Source of the DNA: Candidatus Bathyarchaeota archaeon
GTDB taxonomy: Archaea > Thermoproteota > Bathyarchaeia > Bathyarchaeales > Bathycorpusculaceae
Assembly: GCA_003164295.1 (NCBI GenBank)
Contig: PLTA01000061.1
Location: forward strand, 119,042 to 183,041
DNA: 64,000 bases
Direction: 5' to 3'
Position 1 is the stretch's first letter, and each line of letters begins with the position of its first letter. Under the pieces are notes generated by a model. The model saw nothing but the letters and a program-made list of their open reading frames with translations. It had not been told where the DNA came from and searched no databases. Shown here piece after piece: positions 1 through 8,554 of the stretch. Made by a program: the position numbers and the translations under genes.

Positions 1-569
1 TTCTATATGTGCGAGAAGCCAAAAATCCAAAAGCCGTAACCATAGTTATCAGAGGAGCATCAAACCAAGTTATTGATGAAGCAGAACGCTCACTACACGA
101 TGGCTTATGCGTTGTGCGAAATGCAATCGAAGACGGCAAAATTGTTGCAGGCGGCGGAGCACCAGAAGCAGAACTATCCAAAGGTCTACGCGCCTACGCG
201 GTTAAAGTCGGCGGACGAGAGCAACTTGCAGTAGAAGCGTTTGCTGATGCAATTGAAGCAATCCCACTAACATTAGCAGAGAATGCAGGCTTAGATCCCA
301 TAGACATCATGGTAGCACTTAGAGAACAACACAATAAGCCAGACAGCCAATACTTCGGAATCGAAGTCTCAACTGGCAAAATCAAAAACATGCGAGACCT
401 ACTAGTTATTGAGCCACTTCGCGTTAAACAACAAGTCATAAAATCAGCTACAGAAGCAGCAAACATGATACTGAAGATCGACGACTTAATCAGTGTTAAA
501 GGCGGCGGAAAAATGCCACAGATGCCTCCAGGCGGAATGGGAGGAATGGGCGGCGGAATGCCCTACTAA
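1..569 (+). CDS. ths: Thermosome subunit, C-terminal part (5' end outside window)
   Basis: Group II chaperonin subunit; the thermosome is a cytosolic double ring that folds proteins using ATP. About 189 residues are visible. The reading frame is open to the first base of the window, so the GTG at 9 is not the true start. The visible part reads through the end of the apical and the return intermediate/equatorial domains: AVTIVIRG, then the strongly conserved GKIVAGGGAPEAELS stretch near the nucleotide-binding side. The tail is a Gly-Met-rich repeat (GGMGGMGGGM), usual for archaeal thermosomes. Nothing indicates truncation at the 3' end. A T-rich tract follows the stop. Identification is firm; which paralog it is cannot be told. 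Confidence 0.96.
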   Translation, partial: LYVREAKNPKAVTIVIRGASNQVIDEAERSLHDGLCVVRNAIEDGKIVAGGGAPEAELSKGLRAYAVKVGGREQLAVEAFADAIEAIPLTLAENAGLDPIDIMVALREQHNKPDSQYFGIEVSTGKIKNMRDLLVIEPLRVKQQVIKSATEAANMILKIDDLISVKGGGKMPQMPPGGMGGMGGGMPY

Positions 570-576
570 ACCCAAA

Positions 577-609
577 TTTCTTTTCTTTAATTTATTTTTT
601 AAAAAAAAA
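577..609 (+). terminator. T-rich tract after thermosome gene
   Basis: Runs of T directly downstream of the thermosome stop, followed by an A run, fit an archaeal oligo-T terminator. Seen only as composition; no strong hairpin. Confidence 0.4.
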
Positions 610-672
610 GTTTGCGTTAACTCTGATTTCAGATAATTGATTGCAAATTTATGGTTTTTAGACTTTTGTAAG

Positions 673-918
673 TTATGTTTTTATCTGATTTTCTTGACCT
701 TTCTTTGTCATAAAAATTTTACCGTTAAAAGTTCTCCCCATTAACCCGTTTTTCTCCATCAAATCCAGCATTGCTTTGAAGTTTATCCTTGCCTCTTCAG
801 CGTCTGCAGCTGAGTATTCATCGAATGCCTTCATTTCGTTTAGTTCCTTCTCAATTTTAGCTTGCGTGCAAATGATTATTCCTGACGTGATAGTGCTCAA
901 GATTTTTGCCTTCTTCAA
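673..918 (-). CDS. Small hypothetical protein (81 aa)
   Basis: I do not recognise this protein. It would start with TTG at 918 and has no convincing ribosome-binding site. The sequence is charged and helical in its middle (KIEKELNEMKAFDEYSAADAEEARINF), and the end (LMEKNGLMGRTFNGKIFMTKKG) resembles the last helix and wing of a winged-helix domain. It lies alone between two plus-strand genes. It may be a real small regulator or a chance ORF. Confidence 0.4.
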   Translation of the reverse strand: MKKAKILSTITSGIIICTQAKIEKELNEMKAFDEYSAADAEEARINFKAMLDLMEKNGLMGRTFNGKIFMTKKGQENQIKT

Positions 919-1034
919 AATGAGCTGTTTGAAACAACGTTGATTAAACTTGTGACATTAGTTTAGCCAATAGTAAAAATGGACAGCAAAAACAATTAAT
1001 TTGATGCTAAATAACAGTGTCTTGTGGGATAAGC

Positions 1035-1760
1035 ATGAAACATGTTAAGATTACTGCATTCGATTGCCCCGACGCATGGTTCAAAGCCTTAAACATGATT
1101 TGGAATGAAGGTGACGCTTTTCAAGTAGGTTACGGTTCGGAGGAAACAGAGACAAGAAAACTTAACTTAACAATTGAAATCACTCATCCAAAAAATCGCC
1201 CACTAGTCAGTGACAAAGCTCCTTGCGACATGAAATACGTTCAATGGTATGCTTTGACTTATTTGTGGTGTGGGGAAGGAAAGCAAGATGAGATTTATAC
1301 TTACGGTAGCAGGCTTCGTGAACCTGTTGACCAGGTTGAAGAAGCGATAAAGAATTACGTAAAAGAACAGCGTGATAGGCAAGTTACTATGGTTGTTAGG
1401 CTGCCGGATGATATTTACAAGATTAATCCTAAAACAAAAGAGAAGCATGAACCGCCATGTCTAAGCCTTATTGACACGGAAATTATTGATAATAAAATGC
1501 ATTTAACCTGCTATTTCCGTTCGTGGGATGCATACGCTGGTTTGCCAGCTAATATTGCGGGTTTGCAGATGTTTAATGAGGCTTTTGTCTCTGAAATCAA
1601 CGAGCGCACAAATCTTGGATTAGACACCGGTAAATTAATTTTTCACTCGAAAAACTGCCACATTTACAAACGTCAATTTAACCTTGTCAAAGAACTATTA
1701 GAACCCAAAGATAAAGCTAGTAGAATGGCAATGGGCATGCAAGAAGCAAAAAAAGAATGA
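1035..1760 (+). CDS. thyA: Archaeal-type thymidylate synthase
   Basis: Would convert dUMP to dTMP with a methylene-pterin donor in the cytosol. The core of the family is visible: PPC with the catalytic Cys at residue 142 of this start, followed by CYFRSWDAYAGLPANIAG, the Arg-Ser-x-Asp/Gly-x-Pro-x-Asn block that binds phosphate and pyrimidine. The length (241 aa) matches the short archaeal ThyA group, which is smaller than E. coli-type ThyA. I chose the ATG at 1035 because GTGGGAT lies just before it; an in-frame GTG at 1017 would add six residues. The downstream small gene starts 14 bases after the stop and may be cotranscribed. Confidence 0.88.
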   Translation: MKHVKITAFDCPDAWFKALNMIWNEGDAFQVGYGSEETETRKLNLTIEITHPKNRPLVSDKAPCDMKYVQWYALTYLWCGEGKQDEIYTYGSRLREPVDQVEEAIKNYVKEQRDRQVTMVVRLPDDIYKINPKTKEKHEPPCLSLIDTEIIDNKMHLTCYFRSWDAYAGLPANIAGLQMFNEAFVSEINERTNLGLDTGKLIFHSKNCHIYKRQFNLVKELLEPKDKASRMAMGMQEAKKE

Positions 1761-1773
1761 TTGGCGAGTTTTT

Positions 1774-2097
1774 TTGAGTGATAGACTAGTTCGCGTCAGT
1801 AAATGGGAAAAGTTCAAACGTTTAGTTGCTGAGGTAAAGCCTGACTCGATAGTTTACAATATTGAGCAAACTGGCATTTCAAAAACCCGAGAATTTACCA
1901 GTCTAAGACTTATTATTCCATCAAAAAAATATTATGTTTACGTTGATTTCCCAAAAGGAGATACTCTGCGCGAAACAGGGATTTCTATTCACAAAGATGC
2001 GACTGGGACTCGCTGCATAGAAGACGATGAGATAAGAACGTTTCTAAAAAAAGAATTAGGTGAGAAATTGCCTGTATATTCTTACTGGATAACCTAA
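1774..2097 (+). CDS. Hypothetical protein (107 aa)
   Basis: No family recognised. It begins with TTG 14 bases after the thyA stop, so it is probably in the same transcript. The protein is soluble, mixed alpha/beta, and has no Cys or metal motif. The middle (SLRLIIPSKKYYVYVDFPKGDTL) looks like paired beta strands. Its stop overlaps the stop of the convergent metallo-hydrolase gene by four bases, which supports a compact, real gene border. Confidence 0.6.
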   Translation: MSDRLVRVSKWEKFKRLVAEVKPDSIVYNIEQTGISKTREFTSLRLIIPSKKYYVYVDFPKGDTLRETGISIHKDATGTRCIEDDEIRTFLKKELGEKLPVYSYWIT

Positions 2098-3470
2098 CGT
2101 AATTTTTGTGTTGGATAACCAAGGTTTGTCCAAGCTGTCATGCCACCGAGGACGTTTACTACGTTTTTGAAGCCTGCTTTTTCCAGTATACTTACAGCAA
2201 TGCTGGAGCGGTTCCCCACTGAACACGTCACTGCAATCGGCCTATCTTTTGATAAAGAACCGGTTTTTTCTGGCAGGTCAGCAAAGAAAATATTTTTTGA
2301 TTCTTCAATAATACCGTCTTCTTGCCACTCGTTTGGTTCACGAACATCCAGAACCGAAATTTCTCCTTTCTCGAGCTTGCTTTTGAGCTCAAGAACCGAC
2401 ATAGTGGATGTATTGCTTATGGGTTTGCCTGCTTCCTGCCACTCATTCATGCCTCCGCAGAGGTAACCACACAAGTTATCAAAACCGAGTCGATGTAATC
2501 GAGGCGTTACGACGTCGATATCGGCGGAGCGATCAAGGATAAAAACAATATACTGGTTGGTGTCAAGTAGCCAGCCTGGATAAACGCTAGTGCCACCCAG
2601 CCACATGCTAAGCGAATTTGGAATGTGAGAGCCTGAATATGCATAAGGCAGTCGTGTATCCATAATCATAACAAGGGGTTCTTGCATTTCCTTCTCAAAT
2701 TCGTCAAGCGAATACGGTTTAGGATATGATAGCTCGCTTAGCAAAGGTGGTCCGTTCAGATTATATTCTTCCATTTTATGGAAGTACCGCGGTACAACCA
2801 ATTTTTCATTAACTACTTTTCGAATAAAATCGACTTTGTTTAATTGTAGATATGGATTTGTTTTTTTCTCGTATCCAATTGTGGTTGGTTCCTGACCGCT
2901 TATGCCGTGTCCGCAAACGCTTCCCGCACCATGAGCCGGGAATACAAGAACATGGTCACCAAGAGACAACAATTCGTCATTTAGGCTGAAGTAGAGTTTT
3001 TCAGCTTGGGCAACCTGAGCTGTTTTGCCGTAAAGATCTGTTCGTCCAACCGAGCCTGCAAAAAGTGTGTCTGCGCTGAAAACCATCGATGCTACTTCGC
3101 TATCAGTTGTGTATGCAATGTAGCATAAAGATTCGTTTGTGTGCCCAGGCGTATAAATGGCTTTGATTTTGACGTTTCCAACATTTAAAATGTCCCCGTC
3201 GGTTAAGTTGTGCGCTCCATACTTGAAAGGCAAGGCATTGCTGTGACCGATTTCGGCTTCAGTCATGTTTTGAAGTTCAAGCGAGCCCACGACATAGTCT
3301 TCATTTCTATGAGTCTCCAAAATATATTTGATTTTAGCGCATTCGTTTTTAGCCAGCTGAGCATAGATTTCGCAATCTCGCCTTGGATCTATGACCACCG
3401 CTTCCTGCCCGTCTGATAAGTAATAGCTGTTTTGGGCTAAGCCCTCTGACTTGATTATTTCAAGCTTCAT
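2094..3470 (-). CDS. ETHE1-like metallo-beta-lactamase fold protein with two rhodanese domains
   Basis: Probable sulfur-handling enzyme of the persulfide dioxygenase-like class. Residues 1-230 are the metallo-beta-lactamase domain. The usual HxHxDH motif is changed to H54-R-N56-E-D58-Y59, while H110 (TPGHTNES) and D134 (SADTLFAG) remain; these match the three iron ligands of ETHE1. Two rhodanese domains follow: the first (about 260-350) has no catalytic Cys, the second carries Cys416 in CSVGNRS and should be active. 458 aa is a usual length for this fusion. A PAS-domain gene lies just upstream on the same strand. Substrate and true reaction are inferred from family. Confidence 0.85.
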   Translation of the reverse strand: MKLEIIKSEGLAQNSYYLSDGQEAVVIDPRRDCEIYAQLAKNECAKIKYILETHRNEDYVVGSLELQNMTEAEIGHSNALPFKYGAHNLTDGDILNVGNVKIKAIYTPGHTNESLCYIAYTTDSEVASMVFSADTLFAGSVGRTDLYGKTAQVAQAEKLYFSLNDELLSLGDHVLVFPAHGAGSVCGHGISGQEPTTIGYEKKTNPYLQLNKVDFIRKVVNEKLVVPRYFHKMEEYNLNGPPLLSELSYPKPYSLDEFEKEMQEPLVMIMDTRLPYAYSGSHIPNSLSMWLGGTSVYPGWLLDTNQYIVFILDRSADIDVVTPRLHRLGFDNLCGYLCGGMNEWQEAGKPISNTSTMSVLELKSKLEKGEISVLDVREPNEWQEDGIIEESKNIFFADLPEKTGSLSKDRPIAVTCSVGNRSSIAVSILEKAGFKNVVNVLGGMTAWTNLGYPTQKLR

Positions 3471-3490
3471 TATGCTCGCCTAAAATAGTT

Positions 3491-3895
3491 TTATCCTTGC
3501 CAATCTAACAAGCGCTTCTCGCCCTCAAGCTTCTTAATATCCGTGATATCTTGCACTATTTCCAAAGTTCCTACGTATTTGCCGTTTGAATCTCGAACAG
3601 CAAGGAACTTGATGTATATCATGCGTTTGTTCATGTTTATCCAGAATTCAGCATCTCCCTTCTTTCCAGATTTGAACGATTCAACTATTTTATTTACCGT
3701 ATTCAAGCTTTTTGCTGGATGACAATTTTGCACTTTTCTGCCAATTATGGCTTTGGTGCGTACGAAAATGATTTTTTCTGGTTTGTTGAAGTAGCATACG
3801 CTGTCGTTTTCGTCGATAAATGTGATTTCAACAGGCAACGTGTTTAATACGCTGTCAATTTGTTGTTTGGTAAAATTTCCGTTTTCAAACTGCAT
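3491..3895 (-). CDS. Stand-alone PAS domain protein (DUF438 C-terminal type)
   Basis: 134 aa, almost all one PAS domain: VLNTLPVEITFIDENDSVCYFN, then IIGRKVQNCHPAKSLNTVNKI and EFWINMNKRMIYIKF. This matches the PAS module that in many bacteria and archaea follows a DUF438 hemerythrin-like domain, including the conserved NCHP motif. Here the DUF438 part is absent and no output domain is present, so the protein can only sense and must act through a partner. It is 20 bases upstream of the persulfide dioxygenase-like gene, on the same strand, which suggests a joint redox or sulfur role (inference). Ligand (heme, flavin or none) cannot be read from the sequence. Confidence 0.82.
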   Translation of the reverse strand: MQFENGNFTKQQIDSVLNTLPVEITFIDENDSVCYFNKPEKIIFVRTKAIIGRKVQNCHPAKSLNTVNKIVESFKSGKKGDAEFWINMNKRMIYIKFLAVRDSNGKYVGTLEIVQDITDIKKLEGEKRLLDWQG

Positions 3896-4009
3896 AAAGC
3901 CGATGGGTGCAGGAATTTCACTCTGGTTTTTTTATCTTCTGACAAAAATAGCTTCCTTCTACAAAATAATTACAGCGAAGAATAGTGATTTATTCCTTTC
4001 CAAAAACTA

Positions 4010-4020
4010 GTTTTTATAGC
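4010..4020 (+). promoter_or_regulatory. TATA-box promoter of the DUF2096 gene
   Basis: TTTTTATAGC lies about 35-40 bases upstream of the ATG at 4053, the spacing expected for an archaeal promoter with a short leader. GGGGAAAA before the ATG may serve as ribosome-binding site. Confidence 0.45.
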
Positions 4021-4052
4021 TACCCATTCAACATTATACTCGGGGAAAAAGT

Positions 4053-4562
4053 ATGAGCCACACTGCCACCTGGAAAATTCTTGAGGACCTGATGTTAGAG
4101 CTAACGAAAAAAGGGGCAACGATAACCCCTGCTGTTATTAATGATTTAAGAAGTGCCAAACTTATGATTAAAATTTCGGAATCCAAAGGAAGCACTGGCG
4201 ACGTATCCCAGAAAGTAGAGGAATATCTTGGAAACGTTGAATCGTATCTTGTTAGTGAAGCCCAAAAAACTTTAAGCGCAGAAACTGTTGATTTGTGGCT
4301 TAGACGTTTGGAAGAAGCATACGTAGAAACCTGCGAGCAGAAAACAGAAGAAAACAAATTTGTTACAGGCGTTCCCAGAGATCAAAAATGGATCAGAGTA
4401 GAACCCACTGGCAATCTTACTTGTCAAAAAATAGAACAGATGGTTAAAGAAAGCGACCTTTCAGCCAACATGCAAAATGATGGGCGCATAGTCGTTTATG
4501 GTCAACCAGAAAGCATCAAAATATTTCTTAAAAAAATGACCGCTGAAGCAAATAAGAAATAG
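4053..4562 (+). CDS. DUF2096 family archaeal protein
   Basis: 169-aa soluble protein of the archaeal DUF2096 family, function unknown. The N-terminal half is helical (TWKILEDLMLELTKKGATITPAVINDLRSAK, VEEYLGNVESYLVSEAQ); the C-terminal half is a small alpha/beta domain that carries PRDQKWIRVEPTGNLTCQKIEQM and ends with a strand-helix unit (GRIVVYGQPESIKIFLKKM). It stands alone with its own promoter. I recognise the family by the domain pattern; no biochemical role is known to me. Confidence 0.75.
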   Translation: MSHTATWKILEDLMLELTKKGATITPAVINDLRSAKLMIKISESKGSTGDVSQKVEEYLGNVESYLVSEAQKTLSAETVDLWLRRLEEAYVETCEQKTEENKFVTGVPRDQKWIRVEPTGNLTCQKIEQMVKESDLSANMQNDGRIVVYGQPESIKIFLKKMTAEANKK

Positions 4563-4689
4563 TTTCAATTGATTCGTGACCAATCCATCAGATAGGTTTA
4601 ACCTGATTTCGGACTAATTTGGAAAATGTTTCTTTAAAAAACAGTAAATTATAAGAAAAAGAATTATAGTAAGAGTTCATAAAAATAAT

Positions 4690-4953
4690 ATGTCTAGTGA
4701 TAATGTTATGAAATTTGCTGAGATTGCCGTGTTATTAAGGGAAATTGTCGATAGGTGTCCAAGTCTTGATGGAGCCACTATTACTTTGATACCGCAGAAA
4801 GCGATGTATCCATTATACAAGGGTTACCACATTAATATTAAAGCTAACATAACTAAGGAAAGTATGAGTTCGCTGAGAAAGATTGTTGAAGGGCACGACT
4901 TAGTTATGCAGATAAAAGTTGATTCAGTCATAGTTTATGAAACTAGATCATAA
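4690..4953 (+). CDS. Hypothetical protein (87 aa)
   Basis: Unrecognised small soluble protein starting with ATG. The pattern is helix-strand-helix-strand (VMKFAEIAVLLREIVDRCP, GYHINIKANITKESMSSLRKIVEGHDL, MQIKVDSVIVYETR), possibly a ferredoxin-like alpha/beta fold. The upstream sequence is AT-rich with TATA-like stretches (AATTATAAG near 4647), consistent with its own promoter. It precedes the moeA pair by 60 bases but no link in function is visible. Confidence 0.6.
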   Translation: MSSDNVMKFAEIAVLLREIVDRCPSLDGATITLIPQKAMYPLYKGYHINIKANITKESMSSLRKIVEGHDLVMQIKVDSVIVYETRS

Positions 4954-5016
4954 CTGAATTTTTGTTTCGATATGTTTTTTACGATAAGTTGCTAGTGCAG
5001 TACTGGGACCATTTTG

Positions 5017-6255
5017 GTGAAATTGAAGGGATTCCAAAAATTAACCTTAACTGATGAAGCATTAGAAAAATGGCTTAGCGAACTGCAAATCCGCAAGCCT
5101 CAAGCGGTATTGGTTTCTTTGCAGGATGCGTTAGGGCGTGTTTTAGCCGAAGATTTAATCGCACAAGAGGCTTTGCCAAGGTTTGATAAGTCTGCCATGG
5201 ATGGGTATGCATTAAAATCCGCTGACACATTTGGGGCATCTCAATCCAAACCAGTAACATTTCAATTAACTGAAAACCAAGAATTAGCCGGTAAGCAAGC
5301 TAAGCAGATTTGGACAGGAAACCCAATCCCTAAAGGCGCAGATGCCGTTGTAATGCTTGAAAACACCAAAAGACAGTATGAGAAACTAGAAGTTTGGAGC
5401 CAACTCCCTTTAAATGCAAACATTTCCAAGATGGGCGAAGACATCAAAAAAAGTGACCTTGTTGCCAAAGCTAGTATTCGTTTAACCCCTTACCAAATAG
5501 GATTGGCCGCTGCGTTAGGCTACTGCCAATTAAAAGTTTCTGCGAAACCCAAAATCGGTATTTTAGCCACAGGAAATGAACTTGCGGAAGTAGGAACTGA
5601 GCTTTCAGGAAACTTAATTTACGATTCAAACAAAATTATGATTTCAGCAGTTTGCAGGGAACTTGGTGCGGAAACAACAGACTTTGGAATCGCCAAAGAC
5701 AACATAGATGAAATCGTAACTAAAATCAAAAAAATCTTAGAAACGCAAGATGCAGTAATTACAATTGGCGGCACAAGTGTTGGTGGATTGGATTTGGTTC
5801 CTGACGCTGTTAATAAAATTGGAAAACCGGGTGTAATTGTTCATGGTATTGCACTGAGGCCAGCGATGCCAACGGCTGTTGCAGTCTTGAGCGGTAAGCC
5901 CGTTTTGATTTTATCTGGTAATCCTGTCGCTGCAATTATTGGTTTTGAAGTGTTCGGACGAACTATGGTTAGCAGACTCCTCGGAATGACCAAAACAGAG
6001 CCGAGACCAATGTTGAAGACGGTTTTGGCGAGAAGAGTTGCTGGTGTTCTAGGAAGAAAAACCTATGTTCGAGTTAGAGTAGCTTTGAAGGACGGCGAAT
6101 TTATTGCTGAACCTGTCAGTGCGAAAGGATCTGGGTCAATATCTACTATGACACAGAGCAACGGGTTTATGATTATTCCTGAAAATCGAGAAGGCGTAAC
6201 TGAGGGCGAAACTGTAATAGTTCATATGTTTAGCAGTTTGGAGGTTGATGTTTAG
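5017..6255 (+). CDS. moeA: Molybdopterin molybdenumtransferase MoeA (first copy)
   Basis: Inserts Mo or W into adenylylated molybdopterin in the last step of cofactor synthesis. 412 aa with the usual order: N-terminal domain with RFDKSAMDGYA, then the MogA-like domain (PKIGILATGNELAE, LIYDSNKIM, TIGGTSVGGLDLVPDAV) and ALRPAMPTAVA with LILSGNPVAAIIGFEVF; the C-terminal beta domain closes the protein. Key Asp in SAMDGYA and the GGTSVG loop are present. The start is GTG 5017; a TTG lies one codon before. The second moeA begins in the last base of this stop codon. The last third of GGxSxG-type sequence has diverged from the other copy, so the two probably differ in metal or partner. Confidence 0.93.
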   Translation: MKLKGFQKLTLTDEALEKWLSELQIRKPQAVLVSLQDALGRVLAEDLIAQEALPRFDKSAMDGYALKSADTFGASQSKPVTFQLTENQELAGKQAKQIWTGNPIPKGADAVVMLENTKRQYEKLEVWSQLPLNANISKMGEDIKKSDLVAKASIRLTPYQIGLAAALGYCQLKVSAKPKIGILATGNELAEVGTELSGNLIYDSNKIMISAVCRELGAETTDFGIAKDNIDEIVTKIKKILETQDAVITIGGTSVGGLDLVPDAVNKIGKPGVIVHGIALRPAMPTAVAVLSGKPVLILSGNPVAAIIGFEVFGRTMVSRLLGMTKTEPRPMLKTVLARRVAGVLGRKTYVRVRVALKDGEFIAEPVSAKGSGSISTMTQSNGFMIIPENREGVTEGETVIVHMFSSLEVDV

Positions 6256-7502
6256 TGTTTAGGAAGCTTATGACCTTTGATGAGGCTCAAAGAGTAATTC
6301 AAGACCATTTTAAACCCGTATTTCTTGGTGAAGAAGAAGTTGTGCTGCTTGAAGCTTACAATCGGGTTCTCAATGAAGACATAGTTTCAACGCTTGATAT
6401 TCCAACGTTTAACCGTTCAACCGTTGACGGATACGCAGTGAAAGCCGAAGACACGTATGGAGCAGACGAAAACCAACCTGCCATTTTGAAGGTTTCTGGT
6501 GCCGTCAATATTGGCGAGCAACCAAAAGTGGTTTTAGCTAAGGGCGAAGCAGTTGAGATCGTAACTGGTGCACCTATCCCTGAGGGTGCAGACGCAGCGG
6601 TGATGGTTGAGGGCACTGAAAGAGAAAGTGACGAACTGCGCGTCTTCAATCCCGTTACAGCTAACGAGAATGTTATGAAGAAAGGCTCTGACTTAAAGAA
6701 AGGTGTTGCAGTGCTTAAAAAAGGGCAAGTTCTTGGGTCTCCAGAGATTGGTGTCTTAGCGGCTTTAGGATTGACTAAAGTTAAAGTTTTCAAAATTCCC
6801 ATCGTTGCGGTTTTATCTACAGGCGGAGAAGTGACTGAGCCTGGTAAAGAGTTACCTGCGGGAAAAATCTATGATATAAACGCTTACAGCCTAAGCACAG
6901 CCGTGATTGAAAGCGGCGCTAAACCCGTTTACTTCGGCGTTGTTCCAGATGACAAAGCGGCTTTGTCGAAGGCTTTGCAGACTGCTTTAGCATCAGCAGA
7001 TATGGTGATTACTTCTGGCGGCGTCTCTGTTGGTCCACGCGACTACACACCGCAAATTGTTGATTCGTTAGGGAAACCTGGCCTTGTTGTTTATGGCATT
7101 GCCGTTAAACCAGGCAAACCCACAACTGTCGGGTTTATTGGGGATAAACCAATTTTTTCGTTGCCCGGTAATCCCACGTCGGCTTTGCTGATTTTCTATT
7201 TGCTTGCTAGACCCCTGATTCAACGGTTAGGTGGCAGACCTGTAGCGGGAATGAAGATAATTAGGGCTTTTGCTGGTTCACGAATGTTTAGTGCTAAAGG
7301 TAGACGGACATTCGTCATGGTTAAATTAGAATTCGATAAAGAATGCCGTTTGCTTGCAGACCCCGTGGAAACTGGTGCTGCTGGAGCAATTACCACTTTG
7401 GCCAAAGCGGATGGGTTTGTCGAGATTCCTGAAAATGAACAATTTGTCGATGTAAACCAAGAGGTCGCTGTCATGCTTTTCCGCAGTACTGGTAAAGTTT
7501 AA
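6255..7502 (+). CDS. moeA: Molybdopterin molybdenumtransferase MoeA (second copy)
   Basis: Second MoeA paralog, 415 aa, starting with a GTG that shares its first base with the stop of the first copy, so the two are translationally coupled. Motifs: FNRSTVDGYAVKAEDT, VTGAPIPEGADAAVMVE, VAVLSTGGEV, GKIYDINAYSL, TSGGVSVGPRDY, AVKPGKPTTVG and SLPGNPTSALLIF. These are nearer the common MoeA consensus (GKPT) than the first copy (AMPT). Two MoeA proteins are known in several tungsten- and molybdenum-using archaea and are thought to handle different metals. No other Moco gene is nearby in this window. Confidence 0.93.
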   Translation: MFRKLMTFDEAQRVIQDHFKPVFLGEEEVVLLEAYNRVLNEDIVSTLDIPTFNRSTVDGYAVKAEDTYGADENQPAILKVSGAVNIGEQPKVVLAKGEAVEIVTGAPIPEGADAAVMVEGTERESDELRVFNPVTANENVMKKGSDLKKGVAVLKKGQVLGSPEIGVLAALGLTKVKVFKIPIVAVLSTGGEVTEPGKELPAGKIYDINAYSLSTAVIESGAKPVYFGVVPDDKAALSKALQTALASADMVITSGGVSVGPRDYTPQIVDSLGKPGLVVYGIAVKPGKPTTVGFIGDKPIFSLPGNPTSALLIFYLLARPLIQRLGGRPVAGMKIIRAFAGSRMFSAKGRRTFVMVKLEFDKECRLLADPVETGAAGAITTLAKADGFVEIPENEQFVDVNQEVAVMLFRSTGKV

Positions 7503-7849
7503 GGGGTTTTCTTCCTTAATAAGACGTAAAATGCAAACACCCATGTAAGCACTGCGTAAACAATCATGCTTATACCTACTAAAGAATTGCTAAATCCTCC
7601 CGCATATAAGGTGTAGAGTGAAAATGTTGTTGCGGCAACAAATAAGATAAACAGAAGCCATGGCGCCCAACCTCTTTTTGTAAAGAGACCGTAAGCCACA
7701 ATTAAACTAATAATGCCAAGTAACCCAAGTTGAGGCGCAAAACTAGTTAAGAACAAGGATGCCAAAAGAATTATTCCTGATATTGCGTAGAAAGCAATTG
7801 ATGCCAATTCTATTCGGCTGAAACTTCTAAGTTTAGTTGCCAAGGTCAC
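7499..7849 (-). CDS. Four-helix membrane protein, unknown function
   Basis: 116 aa with four predicted membrane segments: about residues 15-35, 39-55, 61-82 and 88-110. The pattern resembles small DUF4149-like or DoxX-like membrane proteins but no diagnostic motif is visible. The end is basic (LLRKKTP), fitting a cytoplasmic C-terminus. Its stop overlaps the stop of the convergent moeA gene (bases 7500-7501), so the genes are packed end to end. Confidence 0.65.
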   Translation of the reverse strand: MTLATKLRSFSRIELASIAFYAISGIILLASLFLTSFAPQLGLLGIISLIVAYGLFTKRGWAPWLLFILFVAATTFSLYTLYAGGFSNSLVGISMIVYAVLTWVFAFYVLLRKKTP

Positions 7850-7963
7850 TAGTGCTCGCCTTTACACTATGCAGTGGAGCATCAATTAATAAATTTAATG
7901 TATCCCTATTGAAAGGTTCATCTGTCAGAGTATATTTCTGTGTCAAACAAAATGCTAGCTTAA

Positions 7964-8554
7964 TTATTCTAACAGCTCTATTATTTTGTCCCAAATTTTC
8001 TTAGCATCTTTCGAGTTTTGCTTGACCTGAAAAAGAAAACAAACCACACCAAGTTCGCTGCATAGGCTTATGTTTCTTTTGTTATCGTCAACAAGCAAAA
8101 GTTGGCTTGGGGAACACCCAGTTTTTTTAATAAGGCATTCAACCTGGGCTTTTTTGCTAGGGCACTTTTCACGGGTTATTATGCCTTTAAAATAGGAGCT
8201 AAGCCCGTGTTGGTCAAGGAATTCTTTTACTACTCTGTAACTTTGCATTGAAACAATATGAATTTCGACATGTTTTTCTGAAAGCTTTAGCATGACTTCG
8301 TTAACGCATGGCAAAACGGGTGCTTTTTTTATAGCTTCGAGTTCTAGTTTTTCTATTTCTGCGCTAACTTTTTGGAAATTTAGTTTGCCGAAGTTAATTT
8401 CGTAGAATAGAATTAGGCTTCTTACATCATAACCTACCAAGTCTGACGCTTGATGTATGGCGGCTTTCCAGTCAATGTCTAAACTTGTGATTACTCCATC
8501 AAAGTCAAGAGCGACTACTTTGACTTTCTGATCTTTTTCTATATTATTCGCCAT
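7964..8554 (-). CDS. HAD superfamily phosphatase
   Basis: 196-aa haloacid dehalogenase-type hydrolase. All four motifs are visible: DFDGVI (motif I nucleophile), HIVSMQ (motif II Ser), REKCPSKKAQ (motif III Lys) and LLLVDDNKRN (motif IV Asp pair). A helical cap lies between motifs I and II. It starts inside the end of the ATP-grasp gene (16-base overlap) and is the last gene of the deacetylase / ATP-grasp / HAD trio. Such HAD partners commonly dephosphorylate a sugar or other small phosphoester made by the neighbours; the substrate here is unknown. Confidence 0.85.
   Translation of the reverse strand: MANNIEKDQKVKVVALDFDGVITSLDIDWKAAIHQASDLVGYDVRSLILFYEINFGKLNFQKVSAEIEKLELEAIKKAPVLPCVNEVMLKLSEKHVEIHIVSMQSYRVVKEFLDQHGLSSYFKGIITREKCPSKKAQVECLIKKTGCSPSQLLLVDDNKRNISLCSELGVVCFLFQVKQNSKDAKKIWDKIIELLE

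Noticed and set aside
9..569. GTG at position 9 as thermosome start
   Set aside because: Frame is open to the window edge and the protein is clearly the C-terminal part of a longer family.
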